A stretch of 64,000 nucleotides of DNA from positions 3,323,001-3,387,000 of the forward strand of contig NZ_CP113056.1 in NCBI RefSeq assembly GCF_026625645.1. The letters run 5' to 3'. The notes under the pieces are model-generated. The model saw only the letters and a program-made list of their open reading frames with translations. It was not told the DNA's origin and did no database searches. This DNA comes from Ancylobacter sp. SL191 (GTDB lineage Bacteria > Pseudomonadota > Alphaproteobacteria > Rhizobiales > Xanthobacteraceae). Both the position numbers and the translations under genes were made by a program. Shown in pieces: positions 55,864 through 63,555 of this stretch; the stretch's first letter is position 1; each line of letters opens with the position of its first letter.

Positions 55864-56768
55864 CGCGAGGTTTCCGGGTTGAGGCTGGGCGGGGAAAGAG
55901 CCGGGCGGCGCTCACCCGGGACGCCGGGCGCGCGGGGCATGGGGAACCCTCGGCGGGATGCCTCGTTCGCCAGTCGCACATTGCGCTGCTTGACGATGGT
56001 GCCGCGCTCGCTGTCGCCGCGCTGATGACCTTCGATCCAGACCCAGTACGGGGCGATCACCCCGTCGATCAGCCGCCAGTGCCCGATGACCTGGTGCATC
56101 CGCATCCCGGCGAAGCTTTCCGCCGTTTTCAGCACGCCGTTGTGCATGGCGGCGCGCGGAATGATCATCTCCACCTGATTGAAGGAAAACACCGGCTGGC
56201 CGCGCTGGGCGCGGCGGCGGATGAACGCGCGCTGCGCGCTGCCGCCGTCAGGCCCCGGCTCAATCCGCCGCGTGGTCGCGGTATGGGGCGAGGCGAGTGC
56301 CATCAGTGCCCCGATCACCTGGTGCGTCCACAAGGCCCAGTCGTGCAAATTGGTGTAACCGGCTGCGGCGAGGGTCTGGATGTAAGTCGAGGAGATAACC
56401 CTCATTTCGCCGGGCCATTCGTCGAGGTCCATCGTCGCGATGTATCGAGCACCGGCGCCCGGAACATCGGCAAAGCCATGGACGCTTCGGCCTCGCACCA
56501 GCCACGCGCCGAGGCCGCTCATCTCGACCCATGCGAGATCGCAAGGCGTCGGAATGCGGTCGATGTCGCGGAGCCTGGATTTGATGATCTGCTCCCGGCA
56601 GCGCAGGATCTGTGTTGCCGCTTGATCGAAGACGAACCGCTCGCACTGCGGTGATTGAACGATCGCCGAGGCATGGTTTACCGCCGGCATCTTCAGCAGT
56701 TCACGGGCGAGGGCTTCCCCCCGGCCGTTCGGTATCTGGCTCAAGAGCTTGTCGGAGAGAAGCTTCAT
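55860..56768 (-). CDS. Phage protein of unknown function
   Basis: A 302-residue protein overlapping the clamp gene by four bases. It includes MRMHQVIGHWRLIDGVIAPYWVWIEGHQRGD and a long N-terminal domain with CDLAWVEMSGLGAWL. Conserved tryptophans and a GTIVKQRNVRLANE segment suggest a nucleic-acid or sugar-binding fold, but I do not recognise the family. Its coupling to the clamp hints at a replication or repair role. Confidence 0.6.
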   Translation of the reverse strand: MKLLSDKLLSQIPNGRGEALARELLKMPAVNHASAIVQSPQCERFVFDQAATQILRCREQIIKSRLRDIDRIPTPCDLAWVEMSGLGAWLVRGRSVHGFADVPGAGARYIATMDLDEWPGEMRVISSTYIQTLAAAGYTNLHDWALWTHQVIGALMALASPHTATTRRIEPGPDGGSAQRAFIRRRAQRGQPVFSFNQVEMIIPRAAMHNGVLKTAESFAGMRMHQVIGHWRLIDGVIAPYWVWIEGHQRGDSERGTIVKQRNVRLANEASRRGFPMPRAPGVPGERRPALSPPSLNPETSR

Positions 56769-56843
56769 GGTCGTTTGCCTTTGCGGGAGGCCGGAAGAAA
56801 GAGCCGGGCGGCGGGGAGGAGGTCGCCGCCCGGATGAGGCGGC

Positions 56844-57293
56844 TCAGAAGTCGAACTTGCTGGCGTCGACACCGAGCCGGGCGGCGAGCTTCTTGAGCAC
56901 CTCCTGCTCGGCCGGTTCGAGATCGCCGTCGGCATTCGCGATATCGAGCGCGATCAGGTAGGCGTCCTCGGCCATCTGGCTGCCGTTCGGGCGGCTCTTG
57001 ATGTCGTCCAGTTCCCGCGCCAGCAGCTGGCGGCCGGAGGTTTCCTTCGCCCGCTTGAACATGGTGTCAGCGGTCTGCTCGATGATGTTCGACTGGTAGA
57101 GCTTCGACAGAGTCGGGTGGTTCTGAACGATGGACACGACCTTGCGGCGCTCGCTTTCCTCGATGTCGCCATCGGCGGCGGCGACCAGCGCCGCGGCGGC
57201 GCAGACCGCCTCGAGGAAATCCTTGTTCTCGCCGTACTCGGCTTTCACTTCGCGGGCGCCGGCGCCCATGGCGCGCTTCAATGCACCGAACAT
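56844..57293 (-). CDS. TerB-family protein
   Basis: A 149-residue protein of seven predicted helices. It contains the TerB pattern: AAALVAAADGDIEESERRKVVSIV and later ALDIANADGDLEPAEQEVLKKLA, the two acidic DGD loops known to coordinate metal. TerB links to tellurite resistance and to phage defence systems, but no other ter genes are here. In the phage operon it may serve as a chaperone or anti-phage element. Confidence 0.88.
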   Translation of the reverse strand: MFGALKRAMGAGAREVKAEYGENKDFLEAVCAAAALVAAADGDIEESERRKVVSIVQNHPTLSKLYQSNIIEQTADTMFKRAKETSGRQLLARELDDIKSRPNGSQMAEDAYLIALDIANADGDLEPAEQEVLKKLAARLGVDASKFDF

Positions 57294-57347
57294 TGTGGTA
57301 GTCTCCGGTTTGTCAGGTTGTGCGGCGTTCCGCGCCGCGCGGTCACT

Positions 57348-57461
57348 TCAGGTTCGGCGGGCTGCCCACCTGCCGAACCTGCTCCCGGCCCAGAAAACGA
57401 GGCCGGTCCAGGCGCCGCCCAAGATCATCTCAGGCAGATTGTTGATGACGGCGATCCACAT
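57348..57461 (-). CDS. Very small membrane protein (37 aa)
   Basis: A 37-residue frame from ATG 57461 with a hydrophobic segment (MILGGAWTGLVFWAG) and a basic end. It sits in the gap between the TerB and DUF2303 genes and shows protein-like composition. The function is unknown. Confidence 0.4.
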   Translation of the reverse strand: MWIAVINNLPEMILGGAWTGLVFWAGSRFGRWAARRT

Positions 57462-57577
57462 GCGCGTGGCTCCTCGGCTCATGCTTCGCGTGGAAGAAAG
57501 AGCCGGGCGGCGACGGGGCATGCGCCGCCCGGCAGGTACGCCGCCGCCCCGTTACGGCGCCGGCGGGAGGAACGGGA

Positions 57578-58507
57578 TCAGGCCTCGGGAGCGCCCTCGA
57601 AGGTGGGCAGGCCGGTGCCCTTGCCGGCCTCGAGCAGATCGTTCTGCACGCGGGTGCGGAGCCAGAATTCCCAGCGGTAGAGCTGATAGAACCAGGTCAC
57701 GGCGCCCTGCCCCGCCCGGTAGCGGATGCGGGCCGGAATGCGCACCACATCGCCGTCGACGAAGGGCGGCAGCTGGATCATGAAGATGCCGGGAATGTCG
57801 ATCGGCTCGCCCTTGCCGTTCATGTGCTCGGTCTCGAACACCATCTGGCGCTCGCCGCTCTGCAGGCGGACGGCGCTCTTCATCTTCGCGCCGACAAAGA
57901 CTTCGAGGCTGTGGGAGAGCTCGATCAGCTCATTCGGCAGGGCGAAGCGTTCCTTGAACAGCGGCTCGTACTCGGTGCGCTCCGAGTCAAAGGGCGCGGC
58001 CAGTTCGGCCGCGTGCTCCTCGAGGAACTCGGCGAAGGCCTGCTGCTCCATCGACTTGCCGTTGCCGCCGACCCACGCCTTGAATTCCTCGGTCAGCGGG
58101 AAGCCGTACTCCACGCGGTGCTTCTGGAAATCCGGCGCATGATCGACGGCGTGATAGTCGATCACCGCCGTGAGCTTCGGGTTGGGCCAGCCGGTGGCCG
58201 CGAAGATAGCGCTGTTGGCCGTCTTGTGGCGGTTCACCAGATCGACAAAGCTTTCCAGCGTCTCGACCTTCGCGGTGCCGCGAATGGCCTTCGGAGCCTG
58301 TCGATACCGCTCGATCTCGTCATGAACGCTGACCAGGCGCTGCTGCGCCGGATCCCAGAAACCGGGCACATTGGGCGGCAGGCCGGGGCCGAGGCCCTCG
58401 GTGTTGATGGTGACGGGCTGAGCGCCGGCCGCCCTCGCCGCCATGTCGGCAATGAGGCTGACAGCGGAGGGCGTGGGGAGATCGTTCTTCGTGACGGCAG
58501 CGGACAA
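57578..58507 (-). CDS. DUF2303 family phage protein
   Basis: A 309-residue protein matching DUF2303: ESFVDLVNRHKTANSAIFA, LTAVIDYHAVDHAPDFQKHR and FEVFVGAKMKS-like blocks. These proteins occur in phage early operons, often close to recombination genes, with unknown function. The gap to the next gene upstream is short (36 bases), so it shares the PL transcript. Confidence 0.85.
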   Translation of the reverse strand: MSAAVTKNDLPTPSAVSLIADMAARAAGAQPVTINTEGLGPGLPPNVPGFWDPAQQRLVSVHDEIERYRQAPKAIRGTAKVETLESFVDLVNRHKTANSAIFAATGWPNPKLTAVIDYHAVDHAPDFQKHRVEYGFPLTEEFKAWVGGNGKSMEQQAFAEFLEEHAAELAAPFDSERTEYEPLFKERFALPNELIELSHSLEVFVGAKMKSAVRLQSGERQMVFETEHMNGKGEPIDIPGIFMIQLPPFVDGDVVRIPARIRYRAGQGAVTWFYQLYRWEFWLRTRVQNDLLEAGKGTGLPTFEGAPEA

Positions 58508-58543
58508 GGTGTCCTCCTGTTGCGGGCGTGAAGGGGGAAGGCG

Positions 58544-58894
58544 TCAGGCCGGCTCGGCCGAGCGGCGGCGCTCGCCGACCTCGGAGGGGCCGCCGAACAT
58601 GTCGGCCTGGCTGGGGTGCTGGACGGAGAGGCCGCCATCGACCACCCAGAACGGGGTGGAGGTGAAGCCCTTCTCCTCGGGCAGCTTCGCCTTGACGGAC
58701 GGCTTCATGTCGATGCGGTCGCCGAGCTTGGTGAAGTCGATGGAAAGGGTGAGCGTGCCCTTGGCCTTTTCCTCGGGATGCTGCTCCAGCGCCTCGATCA
58801 GGCGCTGCATCTCGGCGTTGACCTTCTCCTCGAAGCGGCCCTTGTTCGAGAGGCCGAGCGCCTGAAAGACGCTGCGAATGACGCGGGCGGACAT
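58544..58894 (-). CDS. Phage hypothetical protein
   Basis: A 116-residue protein from ATG 58894 (MSARVIRSVFQALGL). It is helical, then beta (TLTLSIDFTKLGDRIDMKPSVKAKLP), and carries a Gln-Pro-rich end. It accompanies DUF2303 genes in related phages by my recollection. No function is known. Confidence 0.65.
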   Translation of the reverse strand: MSARVIRSVFQALGLSNKGRFEEKVNAEMQRLIEALEQHPEEKAKGTLTLSIDFTKLGDRIDMKPSVKAKLPEEKGFTSTPFWVVDGGLSVQHPSQADMFGGPSEVGERRRSAEPA

Positions 58895-58949
58895 GGTGGC
58901 TCCTTTGCGGCTCCGGTGCCGGCTGGTGGGCCGCGCGGGCCCGGTGGTT

Positions 58950-59183
58950 TCAGGTACAGAGGGTGAACAGGTCGCCCGCCAGCGTGCCCGGCGTGGCACC
59001 CTTCGCGGCGGCGCGCTCGCGGCGGCGCTGCTCGGCAAGCTCCACCTCGAGCAGGCGGGTGGTGGCGCGCTTGAGCTGCTGCGCCACGGCCATGCGCGGG
59101 GCATGGGCCTTGCGGCGGGCGGCGAGTTCCTTGGTGAGCCGCGCGCGCTTGGCAGCGATGTGAGCGTGGGTGGAGGTGGTCAC
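58950..59183 (-). CDS. Small basic helical phage protein
   Basis: A 77-residue protein from GTG 59183, which overlaps the HD gene stop (GTGA) and has a GGGAGGGGG ribosome site. It is almost all charged helix (AKRARLTKELAARRKAHAPRMAVAQQLKRATTRLLEVEL), probably a coiled coil. Function unknown. Confidence 0.6.
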   Translation of the reverse strand: MTTSTHAHIAAKRARLTKELAARRKAHAPRMAVAQQLKRATTRLLEVELAEQRRRERAAAKGATPGTLAGDLFTLCT

Positions 59184-59875
59184 CGCCCCCTCCCCGTCCC
59201 GTCGCGCAGGCTGGGGAGCAGCTTGGCGAACTCGCTGTAAAGCTCGGCGGCGGCATCGCCTCGCGACATCGGCTTTTCGTGGAGCCGCAGCGGCGGGGGG
59301 CTCTTGATGGGCACTGCCCATTCCCGCCGGCAATCGGCGAGAAAGTCCCGCCGCTCGGTGTTGAGCGCCACCAGATCGCAGACGGTAACGAAGCCCTGCT
59401 GATCGTTGGTCGGCGGCGCAAGGCCGGCGGCTTGCCAGATCGCGCGGTCGTGCCGGCGCTTCAGTTCCTCGCGGGCGCTCCACTCGCGGTCGCGCTCGGT
59501 GGGGCCGAACATCTCGTCTGCCACGCGCGCCTGCGCCTGCGTTACCGGGGTGATCTGGCCGCCCAGCACCCATTCGTGCCCGTCATGCAGCGCGACATAG
59601 GCAAGCAGCGTCGGGGTGGCGTGGCGCTGGCGCGCGGCCTTGAGCGCGATCAGCGTGTGATGCGCCACGGTGATCGGGTGCAGCGCGTTGCCGCCGTAAC
59701 GGTTGATGTTGGCCAGCACGTCCGCCATTTCGCGGAAGTCGATGTCTTCCGCGCGCGGGTTCACCAGATCGATCGCGCGGCCGCGCAGCGATTGCGCCCA
59801 GGGCTCGGCCCGGCGGGTCGGCGGCTCCTCGACCGCGACGGTGCGGGCGAGCGTGGGGGAAAGGGCGGCGCTCAT
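59180..59875 (-). CDS. HD-domain phosphohydrolase (YfbR-like)
   Basis: A 231-residue protein. The metal-binding set H...HD...D is visible: VAHHTLIAL, LHDGHEW and a later VTVCDLVALN. It resembles phage-borne 5'-nucleotidase/HD hydrolases that remodel nucleotide pools. It sits in the PL operon and is coupled to both neighbours by four-base overlaps. Confidence 0.82.
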   Translation of the reverse strand: MSAALSPTLARTVAVEEPPTRRAEPWAQSLRGRAIDLVNPRAEDIDFREMADVLANINRYGGNALHPITVAHHTLIALKAARQRHATPTLLAYVALHDGHEWVLGGQITPVTQAQARVADEMFGPTERDREWSAREELKRRHDRAIWQAAGLAPPTNDQQGFVTVCDLVALNTERRDFLADCRREWAVPIKSPPPLRLHEKPMSRGDAAAELYSEFAKLLPSLRDGTGRGR

Positions 59876-60534
59876 GGCTGCCCTCCGTCGAGAATGTAGG
59901 CCATTTTCAAAGTGGCGGCGGCCAGGGCGACGGCGGGGTCTGCCGCGTTAACCAACACAGAAGTTTGCACATCAGCACCGACCATCAGATGACCGTAGGC
60001 CTCCCGACGGCCCTTTGCGGACACGCTCCATCTTGCTTCGGGGCACAGGTTCACAAGAAGATCGAGAGCGGCTTTCAGATCTCCGTGAATGGTGGCTTTT
60101 TCCAACCGCTCGGAAGCATACGAACCAAGCAATCCCCGGGTTTCCTTCTGGTGAAGGCGGAGATCGTGGCCCTGCTCAACCATGGACGCGAGGCGGCGAA
60201 GTGAGAAACCACTGTCATTCTTCGAGTCGGAGCGTTCCGGGCCAAAAACATAGCCCAGCGCCGCCGCAATAATACTTTGAAGCGTTTGGCCCGTTCGCTT
60301 GGTAACTTCCCGCAGTTCGTGAAGAAGCTCGGGCTGCAGGCGAATGCCGACATATTGGCCCCCATCCATCGCCGGCGCTTCAGCGGCGTGGCCTTCTTGT
60401 GTCTGGAGAAGGGCCCAGCACGCGCGGCTAATGACCGTGGTGACGCTGGTGCCGCTGGCTTTGGCTTCTTCTTCAAGGAGCGAGCGATAATGCGGCGAGA
60501 CCTTGAGTCTGAACTGCGGATAGTGCCGAGCCAT
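59872..60534 (-). CDS. Tandem RHH-like (Arc-type) DNA-binding protein
   Basis: A 220-residue protein from ATG 60534. Two ribbon-helix-helix-like units are visible: FRLKVSPHYRSLLEEEAKAS...SRA (residues about 6-35) and GIRLQPELLHELREVTKRTG (about 62-92). Tandem RHH units in one chain are less common than dimeric Arc. It probably regulates early gene expression. Overlaps the HD gene by four bases. Confidence 0.7.
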   Translation of the reverse strand: MARHYPQFRLKVSPHYRSLLEEEAKASGTSVTTVISRACWALLQTQEGHAAEAPAMDGGQYVGIRLQPELLHELREVTKRTGQTLQSIIAAALGYVFGPERSDSKNDSGFSLRRLASMVEQGHDLRLHQKETRGLLGSYASERLEKATIHGDLKAALDLLVNLCPEARWSVSAKGRREAYGHLMVGADVQTSVLVNAADPAVALAAATLKMAYILDGGQP

Positions 60535-60535
60535 C

Positions 60536-60634
60536 TCACACCCCTCCGCCGATGGCCGACCACACCAGCACCGCGCCGACAAAAAGGGCGAGGGCGCCGA
60601 GGGCGGCGAGTTCTTCGCAGAGCCAGCCGATCAT
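60536..60634 (-). CDS. Very small membrane protein (32 aa)
   Basis: A 32-residue frame from ATG 60634, whose start overlaps the upstream stop (ATGA) and whose stop abuts the RHH gene. It is essentially one transmembrane helix (ALGALALFVGAVLVWSAIGGG). Packing suggests it is real; function unknown. Confidence 0.45.
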   Translation of the reverse strand: MIGWLCEELAALGALALFVGAVLVWSAIGGGV

Positions 60635-60897
60635 TGCCCCCTCCCCTTCGCGCGGCTGGCCGCTTCCGGGATCGTGGCGAAATCCTTGCCGGCGATGCGG
60701 AAGCCGCGCTGCAGCTTGCGGATGGAGGAGGAATGGCCAGGGTGCACACGGCGGGTGCGCAAGAAATTCGCGCCCGCTTCAACGCCGGCATTGCGCCGGT
60801 GCATTTTGCGGTTGCGCACCTTGCCGCACTTGAGCCGGGCGATCATCCGCTCGACATCCGTCTTGTCGAACGCAAACTGTGAGGGCAGAGGAAACAT
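60631..60897 (-). CDS. Small basic phage protein
   Basis: An 88-residue protein from ATG 60897. It is highly basic (RLKCGKVRNRKMHRRN, FLRTRRVHPGHSSSIRKL), consistent with nucleic-acid binding. It shares a base with the upstream stop (TGATG). Not recognised. Confidence 0.6.
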   Translation of the reverse strand: MFPLPSQFAFDKTDVERMIARLKCGKVRNRKMHRRNAGVEAGANFLRTRRVHPGHSSSIRKLQRGFRIAGKDFATIPEAASRAKGRGQ

Positions 60898-61421
60898 CAC
60901 GCGGCCTCCGGCAGGCTCTGGCTGTCGCGCGCGGCGGCGGCCGTGTTGTAGGCGCGCACGGCGCATTTGATCGCCTCGGCAAGCTGTGCGGCCTCGAGCG
61001 CGAATTCGGTGATGATGTCGGGCGCCAGCCCCTCGCGGGCCAGCATGTCGGCATCGGCGGACAAACCCGCCTCCTCCGCCTTGAGGAACAGCATCGCTAT
61101 GCGGTCCACCGGCGCGCCATTATGCGCCGGGGCCTGATCCTGCTCGATGGCCTCGAAGGTGCCGGCGACGCGGATGGCGATATGCATGGCCGTCGTCCAG
61201 TCCTCATGGCTGAACAGATGACCGTTGATCGTCAGGCCGGGGCGATGGGCGAGGCTCGCCGTGGTGCGGAAATCAGCCGCGCGCAGGCAGGTGGCGAGCT
61301 TGAGCGCCAGGCCCATGCGCTGAAAGCGCGAAAGGCCCTCACCCGAGGGCGTGGCGATGTCATGCCGGCGGAAGAAGCCGGCCAGGCTCGACTGGTGGAA
61401 AGCGGGGTCGGGGAAGTCCAT
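60897..61421 (-). CDS. First gene of the PL operon, unknown
   Basis: A 174-residue protein from ATG 61421, 33 bases downstream of the PL -10 box. It is helical with one cysteine (IKCAVRAYNTAAAA) and an N-terminal DIATPSGEGLSRFQRM block. As the first gene it would be made earliest on induction. No family was recognised; a recombination or host-takeover role is possible but unproven. Confidence 0.65.
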   Translation of the reverse strand: MDFPDPAFHQSSLAGFFRRHDIATPSGEGLSRFQRMGLALKLATCLRAADFRTTASLAHRPGLTINGHLFSHEDWTTAMHIAIRVAGTFEAIEQDQAPAHNGAPVDRIAMLFLKAEEAGLSADADMLAREGLAPDIITEFALEAAQLAEAIKCAVRAYNTAAAARDSQSLPEAA

Positions 61422-61453
61422 GCGTCGGCTCCCAATCGGTGCGGATTGGGGAA

Positions 61454-61506
61454 ACCGTATAGCGGGTTTTTACCCGCGTCAACATCAAAAGCGGGTTTTA
61501 ACCCGC
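61454..61506 (-). promoter_or_regulatory. PL-like early promoter with two operators (OL)
   Basis: On the minus strand: TTGACG (61482-61477), 17-base spacer, TACGGT (61459-61454). Operator GCGGGTTTTTACCCGC (61462-61477) fills the spacer, and a second, GCGGGTTTTAACCCGC (61491-61506), lies just upstream. Both match the operators at 62930-63012. Repressor binding would block RNA polymerase directly. Confidence 0.9.
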
Positions 61507-61558
61507 CTTGGCGCGACGGCTTGCCGTGGTTGAATACGGTCAACTAGGGGTGGCGCCG

Positions 61559-62167
61559 ATGCTTCGCTTTCACATCAAGGGGTCCGCGACGAAGCCTTAT
61601 CGCGTGACCTTCGAGGGGCAAGGGCTTGAGTTGCGGGCGTTCTGCACCTGCCCGGGCTTCGATCGCGGCGGCCACTTCTGCAAACACGCCGCCGCGCTGC
61701 TGAATGGCGAGTGGGAAGCCGTCGTCGAGGGGCGCGAGGCGCTGGCGGAGCTTGCCGCCCTGTCGGAGGGCTCGCCACTGAGGGAGCGGGCGGCGACCTA
61801 CAAGCCCTCGCGCAGCAAGGTGGTGCCGGTAACCGGATTCGCCAGCTTGACTGATGTTCACGCGGCAATGGCCGGGAAATGGGCCGAGGCCGGCTATGCC
61901 TGCTCGCTGGAAGATGGGTTCGACGGCGCAATCTTCCTGCGAATCGGCCGCCCGTTCAAAGGCGGCGGCATCAAGAAAGCCGGACAGTTGGTTCTGTCCT
62001 ATGAGCCGTGGACGCTTGAGGTGGTGGAGACTTCCGAGGGCGAGTGGGAGGAGATTAGCAAGCCGTCCGTCAAGTTCTGGCGGGTTGAGGCCGTCCGCAA
62101 GAAGGTGGCCTATACCACGCTCGACCGTGCCCTGGCCGCGCTAGGCGAGAAGCTACACGCCAAATAG
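61559..62167 (+). CDS. SWIM zinc-finger domain protein in the immunity region
   Basis: A 202-residue protein from ATG 61559. Residues about 29-43 form the SWIM pattern C29-x-C31-x9-C41-x-H43 (FCTCPGFDRGGHFCKHA). A C-terminal alpha/beta domain of unknown type follows. It is transcribed opposite to the repressor and its end overlaps the repressor end by 15 bases. The place, between repressor and PL, is where temperate phages keep lysogen-expressed exclusion genes. SWIM proteins often bind DNA or partner with recombinases. Confidence 0.7.
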   Translation: MLRFHIKGSATKPYRVTFEGQGLELRAFCTCPGFDRGGHFCKHAAALLNGEWEAVVEGREALAELAALSEGSPLRERAATYKPSRSKVVPVTGFASLTDVHAAMAGKWAEAGYACSLEDGFDGAIFLRIGRPFKGGGIKKAGQLVLSYEPWTLEVVETSEGEWEEISKPSVKFWRVEAVRKKVAYTTLDRALAALGEKLHAK

Positions 62168-62926
62168 GTCGTTCATCGTCATCACCCGGTGCATCTGCAG
62201 GATGAACTTCTCGGGGATTTCGATCATCGCTTCGGGATTGAGCTGCTTGAGCACCACGGCCGAGGGCGTGCGCTTGGCGAGGATCTTGATGTAAGCCTGG
62301 CCTGGGTCGTCATCATGAGTGCGGGTAACCACGATCACGCTGTCGCCGATCTGGGGCCGCTGGCGCGGATCGATGAACCGCAGGTCGCCATGGGTGTGCA
62401 TCGGCTCCATGGACAGGCCGCTCACATAAAGGGCGTAGATGTCCTTCCGATCCGCCAAAGCGGGCGGGCGGCGCACATAGTCCACCACTTCGGGTTCCAG
62501 CGAGAAGCCCTCCACCTTGCGGATGATCGAGCCGGCGGCCGTGCCCATCACCGGCACGTTGCGCTGAAAGGATTTGACGAACGGCGCGGCAATGTCGGCA
62601 TCCTCGACGCTGCTGGCCGCTGCGGGGTCAAACGGCATGGTTGGCGTGTCGGCGCCGTTGGTGCCGTTGCCGGTCGGCGTCTCGCGCGAGATGCCGGTGT
62701 CTTCCTCGCCCTCGCCGGTGAGCAGCCATTCCGGCGTGGTGCGCAGCACGGGCGCGAGCTTGCGAAGGGTGCGGGTCGACACGCCGGTCTGCGTGCCCTT
62801 TTCCAGCCCGACGCGGATCGAGCGGACAATGTCCGTCTTCAGCTCCCGCTTGACGGTGTATTCCGTCAGCTTGAGCTGCTTCATTCGGCGTTGAATCCGT
62901 TGGAAAATTTCGTCGCCTTCGCTCAT
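62153..62926 (-). CDS. cI: LexA/CI-type phage repressor
   Basis: A 257-residue protein from ATG 62926 (an upstream extension is not protein-like). An N-terminal DNA-binding region (MKQLKLTEYTVKRELKTDIVRSIRVGLEKG) is followed by a S24 peptidase-like domain: Ala131-Gly132 cleavage site in GTAAGS, Ser172 in SGLSMEP and Lys214 in AYIKILAKR. RecA-stimulated self-cleavage would trigger induction. It likely binds the five GCGGG-N6-CCCGC operators. It overlaps the SWIM gene end. Confidence 0.93.
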   Translation of the reverse strand: MSEGDEIFQRIQRRMKQLKLTEYTVKRELKTDIVRSIRVGLEKGTQTGVSTRTLRKLAPVLRTTPEWLLTGEGEEDTGISRETPTGNGTNGADTPTMPFDPAAASSVEDADIAAPFVKSFQRNVPVMGTAAGSIIRKVEGFSLEPEVVDYVRRPPALADRKDIYALYVSGLSMEPMHTHGDLRFIDPRQRPQIGDSVIVVTRTHDDDPGQAYIKILAKRTPSAVVLKQLNPEAMIEIPEKFILQMHRVMTMNDLFGV

Positions 62927-62929
62927 GGA

Positions 62930-63017
62930 GCGGGACGATACCCGCGTTTTTTCCTGCGTGTTAGCGCATAAAAACCCGCTTTCGGTGATTGACATAGCGG
63001 GTTTTTCCCCGCAACTT
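62930..63017 (+). promoter_or_regulatory. OR-like operator array and PR promoter
   Basis: Three operators: GCGGGACGATACCCGC (62930-62945, next to the repressor start), GCGCATAAAAACCCGC (62964-62979, imperfect left arm) and GCGGGTTTTTCCCCGC (62997-63012). Spacing is about 34 and 33 bases centre to centre. PR is TTGACA (62989-62994), 17-base spacer, CAACTT (63012-63017), with the third operator in the spacer. Reads like lambda OR1-OR3 with repressor autoregulation. Confidence 0.88.
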
Positions 63018-63026
63018 GCCGTTGCC

Positions 63027-63311
63027 ATGACACTCATCTCCCAGATCCTCGCCGTCGCCGACGTGTTCTGCAGTGCCCGCCGCCTGTCACAGGCGCGGGT
63101 CTCGACACTCGTTTTCAACGATGGAAAGCGGCTGGCGCGGCTCGCGGCGGGGCGCGATCTCAATACCGGCAGCTACGAGTCGGCGATGGCCTGGTTTTCG
63201 TCGAACTGGCCGGCCGGCGCGGCCTGGCCTTCTGCCGTTCCGCGCCCCGCCGTGCGTGTGGAGATGGTCCGGCCTTGGTCATCCGCCACGAAGTCGGATG
63301 AGGCCGCGTGA
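63027..63311 (+). CDS. Cro-like regulator
   Basis: A 94-residue protein from ATG 63027, right after PR. It has a helical N-terminus (ISQILAVADVFCSARRLSQARVSTLVFNDGKRLARLAAG) with helix-turn-helix character. It is divergent from cI and would antagonise it at the operators. A minus-strand frame overlaps its end; the plus gene is preferred because of the promoter and position. Confidence 0.65.
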   Translation: MTLISQILAVADVFCSARRLSQARVSTLVFNDGKRLARLAAGRDLNTGSYESAMAWFSSNWPAGAAWPSAVPRPAVRVEMVRPWSSATKSDEAA

Positions 63312-63497
63312 TGGCTCGTCTTTCCCCTCCCCGCCTCCAGCCGCAGCAGGCGCTCCAGCGCCCGGCGCAGCTTTTCGCGCGGGGTGGGTTCCGTTCCGCG
63401 CGTATCGAAGAGTTGCAGCTTCATGTTCGTCCCCCGCCCTGCGGCCCGCCGTGATCTGACGGGCTGAACTGACCACGACACGACCCTTTCCCCCTCC

Positions 63498-63520
63498 GGG
63501 AAAACGCACGGCGTTTTCCC
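63498..63520. promoter_or_regulatory. Perfect hairpin between cro-like and CII-like genes
   Basis: GGGAAAACGC (63498-63507), loop ACG, GCGTTTTCCC (63511-63520): a perfect 10-bp stem. No T tract follows. It stands where lambda has tR1/nut elements, in the 244-base gap 63312-63555, which otherwise shows no gene. It may be an attenuator or a regulator-binding palindrome. Confidence 0.5.
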
Positions 63521-63555
63521 GCGTGAGCCCTCTTGACCATTTTCCGAGGTGCATC

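Noticed and set aside
63173..63424. Minus-strand frame over the Cro-like gene end (about 83 aa)
   Set aside because: Weak ribosome site and overlap with the cro-like gene, which has promoter and position support.
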